Part shown: positions 27,124 through 35,603 of the stretch, one piece after another
Layout: every line of letters starts with the position of its first letter
How positions within the stretch are numbered: position 1 is the first letter of the stretch
The notes under the pieces: generated by a model
The model's database searches: none
What the model saw: the letters and a program-made list of their open reading frames with translations, nothing else
What the model was told of the DNA's origin: nothing
Origin: Cellulomonas sp. KRMCY2
GTDB lineage: Bacteria > Actinomycetota > Actinomycetes > Actinomycetales > Cellulomonadaceae
Assembly: GCF_000526515.1 (NCBI RefSeq)
Contig: NZ_JAGF01000001.1
Location: forward strand, 3,348,001 to 3,412,000
Reading direction: 5' to 3'
Length of the DNA stretch: 64,000 nt
Position numbers and translations under genes: made by a program

Positions 27124-27176
27124 CGGACCGTCCGATCACCCGGACCGTCCGATCACACCGGACCGTCCGATCACAC
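27124..27176. repeat. Three tandem 17-18-bp units between convergent genes
   Basis: CGGACCGTCCGATCACAC-type units at 27124-27140, 27141-27158 and 27159-27176 fill the whole gap between the M20 and DJ-1/PfpI genes; the last unit holds the DJ-1/PfpI stop. Each unit contains the small dyad CGGAC-C-GTCCG. Confidence 0.8.
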
Positions 27177-27770
27177 CGGAGGGGCCGGGTCGTACTGGAT
27201 CCCGCGCCGGACCGCGCGCGCCTCCTCGACGGAGTCGAGCCGGGCGACCAGGTGCAGAGCCATGTCGATCCCGGCCGAGACCCCGGCAGACGTCACGACG
27301 TCGCCGTCGTCGACGAACCGCGCCTCGGTGTCTGCGAGCACGCTGCGATCGATCATCGCGAGCTCGTCGAAGGCGTTCCAGTGGGTCGTCGCCGGGCGGC
27401 CGGCGAGCAGACCTGCCGCCGCGAGCACCAGCGCCCCGGTGCACACCGACGCGATCAGGGGCGTCTGCACGCGCATCGTGCGGACCCAGTCGAGGTGCTC
27501 GCTGTCCCGCGTCAGCGGTCGGGTGCCCCGACCGCCCGGGTAGACGAGCACATGCAGCGGACCGACGTCCTGGGTCGAGCGCTCCGGGACCAGGCGCAGA
27601 CCCTTGGCGCAGCGCACGCCGGCGCCGTCGGCGGAGAAGGTGACCACCTCGGGGCGGAGCGCCGAGTGACCCGCCCACCAGGTCAGGACCTCGTAGGGAC
27701 CGACGATGTCGAGCTCCTCGGCGTCGTCGAACACGAAGATGCCCACCCGGAGCGGTCGCTGGGTCCCCAC
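27171..27770 (-). CDS. DJ-1/PfpI family protein
   Basis: GTG at 27770 gives 199 residues of the class I amidotransferase-like fold. Seen: RVGIFVFDDAEELDIVGPYE at the N-terminus, nucleophile elbow ASVCTGALVLAAAGLLAGR with the reactive Cys, and TTHWNAFDELAM, a pattern shared with the N-terminal domain of GlxA-type regulators. No DNA-binding domain follows, so it is the stand-alone form. Possible roles are isonitrile hydratase-like or glyoxal/stress chemistry. It follows nadA after 13 bp on the same strand and is probably cotranscribed with it. Confidence 0.85.
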   Translation of the reverse strand: MGTQRPLRVGIFVFDDAEELDIVGPYEVLTWWAGHSALRPEVVTFSADGAGVRCAKGLRLVPERSTQDVGPLHVLVYPGGRGTRPLTRDSEHLDWVRTMRVQTPLIASVCTGALVLAAAGLLAGRPATTHWNAFDELAMIDRSVLADTEARFVDDGDVVTSAGVSAGIDMALHLVARLDSVEEARAVRRGIQYDPAPPV

Positions 27771-27783
27771 CTCGAACGCCTCC

Positions 27784-28992
27784 TCACACCGCCGGCAGCG
27801 CCAGCATCTGGTCGAGGGCCGCGCGCGCCCAGCGGGCGTCGTCGGCATCCACGACGATCCGGTTGACGGTCCGTCCGTCGACGAGCGACTCCATGGTCCA
27901 CACCAGGTGCGGCAGGTCGATGCGGTTCATCGTCGAGCAGAAGCACACCGTCGAGTCGAGGTAGTGCACGTTCAGCTCCGGGTGGGCCGCAGCGAGCCGG
28001 CGCACGAGGTTCAGCTCGGTCCCGATCGCCCAGGACGAGCCAGGCTCGGCCGCATCGAGCGCGCGCACGATGTACTCGGTCGAGCCGACCAGGTCGGCGG
28101 CCGTGACCACCTCGTGGGTGCACTCGGGGTGCACCAGGACGTTGACCCCGGGGATGGCGGCGCGCACGTCGGCGACGTTGCGGGCCGAGAACCGGCCGTG
28201 CACCGAGCAGTGCCCTCGCCACAGGATCACGCGGGCCTCGTCGAGCTCACGTTCGGTCAGGCCGCCGCCGGGCCGGCGCGGGTCGAACACGACGCAGTCG
28301 TCGAGCGAGAGGCCGAGCTGCAGGACGGCGGTGTTGCGGCCCAGGTGCTGGTCGGGCATGAAGAGCACCTTGCCGCTGCCGTCCAGGCCGCCCATCCGGT
28401 CGAAGGCCCAGCGGAGAGCGACCTGGGCGTTGGACGAGGTGCAGACCGTGCCGCCGTGCCGCCCCGTGAACGCCTTGATCGCCGCGGTGGAGTTCATGTA
28501 GGTGACCGGGACGGTCTGCTCGGCGACCCCGGCGTCGGCCAGCGTGTCCCAGGCCTCCTCGACCTGTCCGATCGCGGCCATGTCGGCCATCGAGCACCCC
28601 GCGGCGAGGTCGGGCAGGAGCACCGCCTGGTCGTCGGCCGTCAGGATGTCCGCGGACTCGGCCATGAAGTGCACGCCGCAGAAGATGACGTGCGAGGCGT
28701 CCGGGCGCGCGGCAGCCTCGCGCGCGAGCTTGAAGGAGTCCCCGGTCACGTCGGCGAAGGCGATGACCTCGTCGCGCTGGTAGTGGTGGCCGAGCACGAA
28801 GACCTGGTCGCCCAGGGTGGCTCGGGCCGCGCGGGCCCGCTCGACGAGATCCGGGTCGCTCGCGGCGGGGAGGTCGCCGACGCACTCGACCCCACGCTCC
28901 GAGGCGAGGTCCGACCGCCGGCCGAGGAGCAGCAGCGCGGGGGACGGCGACGGCTCGGCGAACTCAGGTGCGGCTGACGGCATGGTGCTCAC
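27784..28992 (-). CDS. nadA: Quinolinate synthase A
   Basis: A 402-residue 4Fe-4S enzyme (GTG start) that condenses iminoaspartate with dihydroxyacetone phosphate to quinolinate, in de novo NAD synthesis. The three cluster cysteines are in FCGVHFMAESADIL, VCTSSNAQVALRWA and VCFCSTMNRIDLPHL; substrate-binding HHYQRDEVIAFAD and HPECTHEVV are present. nadB and nadC are not in the window, whereas M. tuberculosis keeps nadA-nadB-nadC together, so either they lie elsewhere or the iminoaspartate comes from another source. The divergent glycerate kinase gene starts about 150 bp away. Confidence 0.95.
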   Translation of the reverse strand: MSTMPSAAPEFAEPSPSPALLLLGRRSDLASERGVECVGDLPAASDPDLVERARAARATLGDQVFVLGHHYQRDEVIAFADVTGDSFKLAREAAARPDASHVIFCGVHFMAESADILTADDQAVLLPDLAAGCSMADMAAIGQVEEAWDTLADAGVAEQTVPVTYMNSTAAIKAFTGRHGGTVCTSSNAQVALRWAFDRMGGLDGSGKVLFMPDQHLGRNTAVLQLGLSLDDCVVFDPRRPGGGLTERELDEARVILWRGHCSVHGRFSARNVADVRAAIPGVNVLVHPECTHEVVTAADLVGSTEYIVRALDAAEPGSSWAIGTELNLVRRLAAAHPELNVHYLDSTVCFCSTMNRIDLPHLVWTMESLVDGRTVNRIVVDADDARWARAALDQMLALPAV

Positions 28993-29144
28993 GCGCCCAT
29001 GTTCCCACAAGCCGCATTCGGGACCTCGGCCGCGCCGCGCCCCGCGCGGAGACCCGCTCTCGGAGCAGGTGGGCCCGGCTCGTCCCGCGTGCGGAGCCTC
29101 GTCCGCGGACGTCGACAGTGCTCGGCAGAGGGCAGGATGACGTC

Positions 29145-30398
29145 GTGCGCATCCTCGTTGCCCCTGACTGCTTCACCGGGACCCTCACCGCCCGCCAGGC
29201 CGCCGACGCGATCGCGGACGGCTGGTCGCGGGGTGCGCCGCACGACGACGTGACGGTGCTCCCGTTGGCGGACGGCGGCCCCGGTTTCGTCGAGACGGTG
29301 CACGCGGGCCTCGGTGGGGAGCTCGTCCCGATCACGGTCGGTGGACCGCTCGGTGAGCCGACGGCCGCGCTCGTGCTGCTCGTGGACGGTCCGTCCGGGC
29401 GGGCCGCCTACCTCGAGTCGGCACATGCGGTGGGGCTGCACCTGGTGCCGGCCGCCCGGCGCGACCCCACCCGGACGACCTCGATCGGCGTCGGCGAGCT
29501 GCTGCGCGCGGCGCTCGACCTCGGCGCACGGCGGGTCGTCGTCGGGCTGGGCGGCTCGGCGACCAACGACGCCGGCGCCGGGATGCTCGCCGGTCTCGGG
29601 GTGGGCGGCCTGATCCTGCGCGGCGGTGGTGGCGGTCTCGGCGGCGTCCGGCTCGAGGACCTCGCCGGTCTCGCCGAGCTGCGACGCGAGCTCGCCGGTG
29701 TGGACCTCGTGATCGCGACCGACGTCGACGTCCCGCTCCTCGGCCTGCACGGCGCCAGTGCCGGGTTCGCGGCGCAGAAGGGTGCCACCGCCGAGCAGGC
29801 CCAGGAGCTCGAGCGCGCACTCGGCAGCTTCGCGCAGGTCGTGGGCCAGGCCGTCGCCGCCGACGGGACGCGACGGGACCTGCTGGCCGCGCCGGCCCGT
29901 CCCGCGTCGACCAGCGGTGCGCTGATCGGCTCGCCGCTGGCCCCCGAGCACGGCGGGCACCACCACCACGGCGCCGCAGGGGGCGACCGGACCCTGGCGC
30001 AGCTCCCCGGCGGCGGCGCCGCCGGTGGCCTCGGCTTCGGTCTGGCGGTCCTCGGCGGCCGGGTACTGCCCGGCGCGCAGGTGGTCGCCGAGTCCGTCGG
30101 CCTGGCCGAGCACGTCGCCCGGTCCGACATCGTCGTGACCGGGGAAGGCGCGCTGGACTGGCAGTCCCTGCACGGCAAGGTGGTGTCGGCGGTCGCGGCG
30201 CAGGGCGTCGCACACGGGATCCCGGTGGTCGTCGTCGCCGGGCAGGTGCTGATCGGCCGGCGGGAGTGGTCCGCGGCCGGGATCGCTGCTGCCTACGCCG
30301 TCGCCGAACGACCGGATCAGGTCGCAGCCGCACAGAGGGATCCGGTCGCCACGCTCGCCGCGCGGGCCGAACGGGTGGCTCGGACCTGGTCCCGATGA
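29145..30398 (+). CDS. Glycerate kinase
   Basis: GTG at 29145 gives 417 residues of the GckA/GlxK type that phosphorylates glycerate with ATP. Family pattern: N-terminal ILVAPDCFTGTLTARQAADA, VTVLPLADGGPGFVET, VVVGLGGSATNDAGAGML, FAAQKGATAEQAQELE, and DIVVTGEGALDWQSLHGKV near the C-terminus. A His-rich insertion (EHGGHHHHGAAGG, about 265-278) precedes LPGGGAAGGLGFGL and is not usual for the family. It lies near the ErpA-like gene, as Rv2205c does near Rv2204c in M. tuberculosis. No pathway partner is adjacent. Confidence 0.88.
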   Translation: MRILVAPDCFTGTLTARQAADAIADGWSRGAPHDDVTVLPLADGGPGFVETVHAGLGGELVPITVGGPLGEPTAALVLLVDGPSGRAAYLESAHAVGLHLVPAARRDPTRTTSIGVGELLRAALDLGARRVVVGLGGSATNDAGAGMLAGLGVGGLILRGGGGGLGGVRLEDLAGLAELRRELAGVDLVIATDVDVPLLGLHGASAGFAAQKGATAEQAQELERALGSFAQVVGQAVAADGTRRDLLAAPARPASTSGALIGSPLAPEHGGHHHHGAAGGDRTLAQLPGGGAAGGLGFGLAVLGGRVLPGAQVVAESVGLAEHVARSDIVVTGEGALDWQSLHGKVVSAVAAQGVAHGIPVVVVAGQVLIGRREWSAAGIAAAYAVAERPDQVAAAQRDPVATLAARAERVARTWSR

Positions 30399-30510
30399 CC
30401 CGGTCGGGGTGACGACGTACCCTTGACGGGAACACGCGTCGCGCGCGCCTTGTTGGCGCTGTCGAGAGCATCCAGAACCTGAGCAGCACCCGAGATCCCG
30501 CGGAGAGACC

Positions 30511-30861
30511 ATGAGCGAGACCACCGAGACCGCTACCCACGGCGTCGAGCTGAGCGACGTCGCCGCAGGCAAGGTGCGCGCCCTGCTGGAGCAGGAGGGC
30601 CGTGACGACCTGCGACTGCGGGTCGCCGTGCAGCCTGGCGGCTGCTCGGGCCTGATCTACCAGCTGTACTTCGACGAGCGTGTGCTCGACGGCGACGCGA
30701 TCCGCAGCTACGACGGCGTCGAGGTGGTCGTCGACCGGATGAGCGTCCCGTACCTCGACGGCGCCACGATCGACTTCGCGGACACGATCGAGAAGCAGGG
30801 CTTCACGATCGACAACCCGAACGCCGGCAGCTCGTGCGCGTGCGGCGGGTCGTTCGCCTGA
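30511..30861 (+). CDS. erpA: ErpA/HesB-type iron-sulfur insertion protein
   Basis: A 116-residue A-type carrier that hands Fe-S clusters to apo-proteins. The three conserved cysteines are visible: GGCSGLIY (about 47-54) and the C-terminal SSCACGGSF pair. The start is ATG at 30511 with GGAGAG upstream. A possible -10 box TACCCT (30418-30423) would give a leader of about 80 nt. Targets in this window could include LipA, NadA and the Rieske protein. A bidirectional hairpin follows at 30880. Confidence 0.93.
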   Translation: MSETTETATHGVELSDVAAGKVRALLEQEGRDDLRLRVAVQPGGCSGLIYQLYFDERVLDGDAIRSYDGVEVVVDRMSVPYLDGATIDFADTIEKQGFTIDNPNAGSSCACGGSFA

Positions 30862-30879
30862 TCGGCTGATGCTCGACGC

Positions 30880-30908
30880 AGGGCCGGTGCCGTGACGGCA
30901 CCGGCCCT
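30880..30908. terminator. Bidirectional hairpin between erpA and tusA-like gene
   Basis: 13-bp perfect stem (30880-30892 with 30896-30908), loop TGA, centred between two convergent genes, 18 bp past the erpA stop. Confidence 0.8.
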
Positions 30909-30934
30909 TCGTGTCGTCCGTCGAGGCCGATCGC

Positions 30935-31246
30935 TCAGCCTGCGGGCGAGGCGATGCGGATCGTCGTGGCGAACGCCTCGACGGGGGCCGGCGGCGTGCC
31001 CGGTGCGCGATCGGCCGATCCACCGTCGGGCTGCAGGTCGGCCGGCTCGGTGTCGACCGCGACCGTGCCGATCAGTGCGTGCCCACGCATGCGGGCCCAC
31101 GCCGGCAGGTCGTGACGGGCCGCCGGATCCGTCCACAGGATCGTGACGAGCGAGCCGGGGGGCGCGCCACGGGCCGCCGCAGCGGCCCGGATCACCGGCA
31201 GCGGGCAGCGCAGGCCACGAGCGTCGACGACGGTCTCCGCGGTCAC
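30935..31246 (-). CDS. TusA/SirA-type sulfur carrier protein
   Basis: GTG at 31246 gives 103 residues. The CPxP motif with the sulfur-accepting Cys (DARGLRCPLPVIRAA) sits in the usual place near the N-terminus, followed by the beta-alpha core (GSLVTILWTDPAARHDLPAWAR). About 40 extra residues after the core are Pro/Asp-rich. It overlaps the preceding gene by 4 bp (GTGA), a cysteine-desulfurase homologue lacking the PLP lysine. TusA normally takes persulfide sulfur from such an enzyme; here the true donor is unclear. Function: probable sulfur relay. Confidence 0.85.
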   Translation of the reverse strand: MTAETVVDARGLRCPLPVIRAAAAARGAPPGSLVTILWTDPAARHDLPAWARMRGHALIGTVAVDTEPADLQPDGGSADRAPGTPPAPVEAFATTIRIASPAG

Positions 31247-32385
31247 AGGCCCACCGCACCGATCATCCGCCGGACGTGCGCGACGGCGTCGGGCAGGGCT
31301 GCGCAGAAGCGGTCCACGTCGTCCTGGGTGGTCTCGCGGGGCAGTGCCAGCCGGACGTTGCCGTGGGTCAGCACGCCCATGGCGGCAAGCACGTGGCTCG
31401 GTTCGAGGGTGCTCGACGTGCAGGCGGACCCCGAGCCCACGGCGAACCCGCGGCGGTCGAGCTCGGTGACGAGCGCCTCCCCGTCGACGTACAGGCAGGA
31501 GAAGGTCACGACGTGCGGCAGCCGTGCGTCCGGGTCGCCGACGACCTCGACGTCGGGGACCTCGGCGGCAACCCGCGCACGCACCTGGGCCACCATGGCC
31601 CGGCGCCGGGTGTCGGCCGCCTGGCGGTCGGCCAGCACCGCCTGCAGTGCGGCGGCCGCGCCGAACGCGGCCGGGACGCTCACCCCGCCCGGGAACCACG
31701 CGTCGTCGTCCGGCGGGCCCACCGGGGCGGTCCGCACGCGCGAGCGGACGGCGAGCACCGCGACGCCTGCCGGTCCGCCCCAGTCGCCCGGGTCCGCCGC
31801 GAGCAGGTCCCAGGCCTGACCGACCTCGACGTGGCCGACCCCGGCGCCGGCGTCGACCAGGAGCGGGACGCCGGCGGCCAGGGCCGCCTCGTGGGCACTC
31901 TCGAGCGGCTGGAGCGTGCCCACCTCAGGGTTGGCGTGCTGCAGGGCCGCGATCGCGACGCCGGGTTCTGCCACGGCACGCGTCCATCCCGTCAGGTCGA
32001 CCCGGCCGGTGCGGTCGACCGGGACCACCTCGGTGCCGTCCGGGGCGACGAACCGGGCGGCGGACAGCACGGCGGCGCGTTCGACCGCCGACACGACGGC
32101 TCGCGAGCCGACGCGCCGACGGCCACGGGCGACGCCCTGCACTGCCGCGTGCAGGCTCGCGGTGTGACTCGGGGCCAGGTGCACCTCTTCGGTGCGGCAC
32201 CCGAGCGCGTCGGCGAAGACCTGGCGGGCGTTGTCGAGGAGCAGCTGCGCCCGGCGGCCCTCGGCGTGCAGCCGGCGCGGATCCGCCCAGCCCTCGGCCA
32301 GAGCGGCGTCGTAGGCCGTGCGACCGGCCGGGTGCACGGGAGCGCGGCCACCTGCGTCGAGGAAGGTGCGGTGCGGTGCGTCCAC
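31243..32385 (-). CDS. Cysteine-desulfurase-fold protein with no lysine
   Basis: GTG at 32385 gives 380 residues that align along their length with class V aminotransferase cysteine desulfurases: QHANPEVGTLQPL (about 149-161), cofactor Asp178 in LLVDAGAGVGHVEV, and GSGSACTSSTLEPSHVLAAM with the persulfide Cys322. At the place of the PLP-binding Lys (relatives read SAHKFGGPKG) it has DPGDWGGPAG with Asp201, and the PLP-stacking His near residue 102 is replaced (AVERAAV). There is no Lys anywhere in the protein, so a Schiff base with PLP is impossible. It is coupled by a 4-bp overlap to the TusA-like gene, so it may bind or relay sulfur without doing desulfurase chemistry. Confidence 0.85.
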   Translation of the reverse strand: MDAPHRTFLDAGGRAPVHPAGRTAYDAALAEGWADPRRLHAEGRRAQLLLDNARQVFADALGCRTEEVHLAPSHTASLHAAVQGVARGRRRVGSRAVVSAVERAAVLSAARFVAPDGTEVVPVDRTGRVDLTGWTRAVAEPGVAIAALQHANPEVGTLQPLESAHEAALAAGVPLLVDAGAGVGHVEVGQAWDLLAADPGDWGGPAGVAVLAVRSRVRTAPVGPPDDDAWFPGGVSVPAAFGAAAALQAVLADRQAADTRRRAMVAQVRARVAAEVPDVEVVGDPDARLPHVVTFSCLYVDGEALVTELDRRGFAVGSGSACTSSTLEPSHVLAAMGVLTHGNVRLALPRETTQDDVDRFCAALPDAVAHVRRMIGAVGL

Positions 32386-32483
32386 GTCGCCACGGTAGCG
32401 GCCACGACGGAACGAGCACGCATGACGTCGAGCGCGCGCTACGCTGGTGCCCACCAGAGGACCAAAGTCCCAGGTGGGCGCAC

Positions 32484-32501
32484 CGCCGCACCGGTGCGGC
32501 G
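32484..32501. promoter_or_regulatory. Perfect 18-bp palindrome in the ctaC leader
   Basis: CGCCGCACCGGTGCGGCG lies 30 bp before the ctaC start and about 40 bp after a -10-like TACGCT (32440-32445). It could be an operator or form a hairpin in the leader RNA. Confidence 0.45.
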
Positions 32502-32530
32502 AACCGGGCGCGTGACATGAGAGGGCACTC

Positions 32531-33409
32531 TTGGACGTGCAGAACCCCCGTCGACGCCGAACAGGCGTCGTCAGGCTCTCGGCTCTTGCCGTGCTGGTCA
32601 CCCTCGCCATGAGCGGCTGCTCCGCGCAGGTCCAGCGTGGCTTCCTCCCGGGATACGACGACGGACAGGTCACCAACCAGACCGAGCGGATCACCAGCCT
32701 GTGGACCGGTTCGTGGATCGCCGCGCTGATCATCGGCGCGCTCACCTGGGGCCTGATCATCTGGTGCGTCGCGGTCTACCGGAAGCGCAAGGACGACGAC
32801 ACGCTGCCGGTGCAGCTGCGGTACCACGTGCCGCTCGAGGTCATGTACGTGATCCTGCCGATCCTGATGATCGGTGTCCTGTACTTCTTCACCGAGCGTG
32901 ACATGTCGGCGATCGAGGACGTCAGCGCCGAGCCGGACCTGACGGTCCAGGTGATCGGCAAGCAGTGGAGCTGGGACTTCAACTACCTCGACGACGACGT
33001 CTGGTCCAGCGGGGTGCACGTGGACGACGTCGCCACCGTGGACTCCACGACGCTGCCGACGCTCTACCTGCCGGTCGACGAGCGGGTCGAGATCGTCCTG
33101 GACTCGCGTGACGTCATCCACTCGTTCTGGGTGCCGGCCTTCCTGTACAAGAAGGACATCATCCCGGGGCGCACCAACGTCTTCCAGATCGTCCCCACCC
33201 GCGAGGGCGTGTACGCCGGCAAGTGCGCCGAGCTCTGCGGTGAGCACCACTCCGGGATGCTCTTCAACGTGGCAGTCGTCTCCCGGGAGGAGTACGACGC
33301 CCAGATGCAGGAGCTGCGCGACGCCGGTCAGACCGGCGAGCTGGGCAGCGACCTCGACCGCGGGCTGTACCGCGGCGACGACACCGCGAACCCGGCAGGG
33401 GAGGGCTGA
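32531..33409 (+). CDS. ctaC: Cytochrome c oxidase subunit II
   Basis: About 292 residues; start TTG at 32531 or GTG at 32537. The signal peptide ends in a lipobox (LAMSGC), so the mature protein is probably a lipoprotein. Two membrane helices (about 60-85 and 100-122) are followed by the cupredoxin domain with the CuA site [12 protein letters not shown] and upstream conserved His ([11 protein letters not shown]). It passes electrons from cytochrome c domains of QcrC to subunit I. The stop overlaps the ctaD start by one base. The C-terminus is acidic and short. Confidence 0.96.
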   Translation: MDVQNPRRRRTGVVRLSALAVLVTLAMSGCSAQVQRGFLPGYDDGQVTNQTERITSLWTGSWIAALIIGALTWGLIIWCVAVYRKRKDDDTLPVQLRYHVPLEVMYVILPILMIGVLYFFTERDMSAIEDVSAEPDLTVQVIGKQWSWDFNYLDDDVWSSGVHVDDVATVDSTTLPTLYLPVDERVEIVLDSRDVIHSFWVPAFLYKKDIIPGRTNVFQIVPTREGVYAGKCAELCGEHHSGMLFNVAVVSREEYDAQMQELRDAGQTGELGSDLDRGLYRGDDTANPAGEG

Positions 33410-35151
33410 TGGCCACGCACGCCGATCTGGTGCCGGGTCTTGCCCCGCAGCGGCAGACCCACGGTGCCACGGTGATCAAGTGGATCACCTCCACCGACCA
33501 CAAGACGATCGGGTACATGTACCTGATCACGTCGTTCATCTTCTTCTGCATCGCAGGGGTCATGGCGCTGGTCATCCGCGCCGAGCTGTTCGAGCCCGGC
33601 ATCCAGATCGTGCAGAGCAAGGAGCAGTACAACCAGCTCTTCACGATGCACGGCACGATCATGCTGCTGCTCTTCGCGACGCCGCTGTTCGCCGGGTTCG
33701 CCAACGTCATCATGCCGCTGCAGATCGGCGCGCCGGACGTCGCCTTCCCGCGGCTGAACATGTTCGCCTACTGGCTCTACCTGTTCGGCGGCCTGATCGC
33801 CGTCGCGGGCTTCTTCACGCCGCAGGGCGCAGCGTCGTTCGGCTGGTTCGGCTATGCGCCGTTGTCGAGCACCACCTACTCGCCGGGGCTCGGTGGGGAC
33901 CTGTGGGTGTTCGGGCTGGCCCTCGGTGGGTTCGGCACGATCCTCGGCGCGGTCAACTTCATCACCACGATCATCACGATGCGCGCGCCCGGCATGACGA
34001 TGTTCCGGATGCCGATCTTCACCTGGAACACGCTCGTCACGAGCATGCTCATCCTCATGGCGTTCCCGCCGCTCGCCGCCGCGCTGCTGGCGCTGGGGGC
34101 GGACCGACGGCTCGGTGCCCAGGTCTTCAACCCGGAGAACGGCGGCGCCATCCTGTGGCAGCACCTCTTCTGGTTCTTCGGGCACCCCGAGGTCTACATC
34201 ATCGCGTTGCCGTTCTTCGGCATCGTCAGTGAGATCCTGCCGGTCTTCAGCCGCAAGCCGATCTTCGGCTACAAGGGTCTGATCTACGCGACGATCGCGA
34301 TCGCGGCGCTCTCGGTGACCGTCTGGGCGCACCACATGTACGCGACCGGCGCCGTGCTGCTGCCGTTCTTCGCCCTGATGACGATGCTCATCGCGGTGCC
34401 GACAGGTGTGAAGTTCTTCAACTGGATCGCCACGATGTGGCGCGGCAAGCTCACCTTCGAGACGCCGATGCTGTGGACCATCGGCTTCCTGGTGACCTTT
34501 CTGTTCGGTGGTCTGACCGGGGTCATCCTGGCGTCGCCGCCGCTGGACTTCCACGTGACCGACACCTACTTCGTCGTGGCGCACTTCCACTACGTGGTGT
34601 TCGGCACCGTGGTGTTCGCGATGTTCGCCGGGTTCTACTTCTGGTGGCCGAAGTTCACCGGCAAGATGCTCGACGAGCGGCTCGGCAAGGTGCACTTCTG
34701 GATGCTGTTCTTCGGGTTCCACACGACGTTCCTCATCCAGCACTGGCTCGGTGTGATCGGCATGCCCCGGCGGTACCCGGACTACATGCCGGAGGACGGC
34801 TTCACCTGGATGAACCAGGTCTCGACAGTGGGTTCGGTCCTGCTCGCGGCATCGACCCTGCCGTTCCTGTGGAACGTCTACACGACCTCGCGCAACGCGC
34901 CCAAGGTGGCCGTCGACGACCCGTGGGGCTACGGCAACTCCCTCGAGTGGGCCACCAGCTGCCCGCCACCGCGGCACAACTTCACGTCGCTGCCGCGGAT
35001 CCGCTCCGAGCGGCCCGCCTTCGACCTGCACCACCCTGAGGTCGCCGCGATGGACCACGTGGAGCCGGACGCCGGGGTCCTCATCTCGCACGGCGGTCAC
35101 CCGCCGGACGGTCACGTCGTCGACGGCGACCCGCAGGAGGGTCAACGATGA
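33409..35151 (+). CDS. ctaD: Cytochrome c oxidase subunit I
   Basis: A 580-residue membrane protein with 12 expected helices that reduces oxygen to water and pumps protons. Haem a ligand in [11 protein letters not shown], the CuB His with its cross-linked Tyr in [10 protein letters not shown], the CuB His pair in WAHHMYATG, and the haem ligand pair in [10 protein letters not shown]. The C-terminal 60 residues form a hydrophilic tail (ending [12 protein letters not shown]) common in actinobacterial forms. Overlaps ctaC (1 bp) and ctaF (4 bp), so the three subunits are translated together. It works in the bcc-aa3 supercomplex with the qcr products. Confidence 0.97.
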   Translation: MATHADLVPGLAPQRQTHGATVIKWITSTDHKTIGYMYLITSFIFFCIAGVMALVIRAELFEPGIQIVQSKEQYNQLFTMHGTIMLLLFATPLFAGFANVIMPLQIGAPDVAFPRLNMFAYWLYLFGGLIAVAGFFTPQGAASFGWFGYAPLSSTTYSPGLGGDLWVFGLALGGFGTILGAVNFITTIITMRAPGMTMFRMPIFTWNTLVTSMLILMAFPPLAAALLALGADRRLGAQVFNPENGGAILWQHLFWFFGHPEVYIIALPFFGIVSEILPVFSRKPIFGYKGLIYATIAIAALSVTVWAHHMYATGAVLLPFFALMTMLIAVPTGVKFFNWIATMWRGKLTFETPMLWTIGFLVTFLFGGLTGVILASPPLDFHVTDTYFVVAHFHYVVFGTVVFAMFAGFYFWWPKFTGKMLDERLGKVHFWMLFFGFHTTFLIQHWLGVIGMPRRYPDYMPEDGFTWMNQVSTVGSVLLAASTLPFLWNVYTTSRNAPKVAVDDPWGYGNSLEWATSCPPPRHNFTSLPRIRSERPAFDLHHPEVAAMDHVEPDAGVLISHGGHPPDGHVVDGDPQEGQR

Positions 35152-35546
35152 AGATCGAGTCCAGGCTGTTCCTCTTCCTCGCGCCCTTCTTCCTCGTGAT
35201 CGGCATCGTCTACGCCCTGTGGAGCGGTGGCGAGGCGGTCGGCACCGGCGCCCTGCTCCTGACGGCGGGGCTCGTCGGCATGATCGGCTTCTACCTCAGC
35301 ATGGTCGCCCGGCGGATCGACGCCCGCCCCGAGGACGATCAGCTCGGCGAGATCGAGCACGGCGCCGGCGAGCAGGGCGTGTACAGCCCGTGGAGCTGGT
35401 GGCCGTTGATCCTGGCTGCCGGCGCGGCGATCTCCTTCGCCTCGCTGGCGATCGGCTGGTGGCTCCTGGCGATCGGTGCGGTCGTCGGCGTCATCGGCCT
35501 GATCGGCTGGGCCTTCGAGTTCTCCCGCGGGCAGCACGCGCACTGA
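35148..35546 (+). CDS. ctaF: Cytochrome c oxidase subunit IV (actinobacterial type)
   Basis: A 132-residue protein with four membrane helices (about 5-25, 34-55, 82-100 and 103-123) and a short loop rich in Asp/Glu ([20 protein letters not shown]) between pairs, the pattern of actinobacterial CtaF. It starts inside the end of ctaD (ATGA overlap). Small stabilising subunit of the aa3 oxidase. A weak hairpin lies after the stop. Confidence 0.93.
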   Translation: MKIESRLFLFLAPFFLVIGIVYALWSGGEAVGTGALLLTAGLVGMIGFYLSMVARRIDARPEDDQLGEIEHGAGEQGVYSPWSWWPLILAAGAAISFASLAIGWWLLAIGAVVGVIGLIGWAFEFSRGQHAH

Positions 35547-35568
35547 CCCGGCACGCGGTCCCGACCAC

Positions 35569-35594
35569 GGGCCGAACCGGTCGGACCGGCCCGG
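35569..35594. terminator. Possible hairpin after ctaF
   Basis: CGGGCCG (35569-35575) can pair with CGGCCCG (35588-35594) around a 12-nt loop between convergent genes. Short stem and no U run. Confidence 0.35.
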
Positions 35595-35603
35595 ATCCCG
35601 GCG

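Noticed and set aside
31303-32385. Calling this gene an active cysteine desulfurase
   Set aside because: Fold matches, but no Lys is present to bind PLP, so the plain name would mislead.
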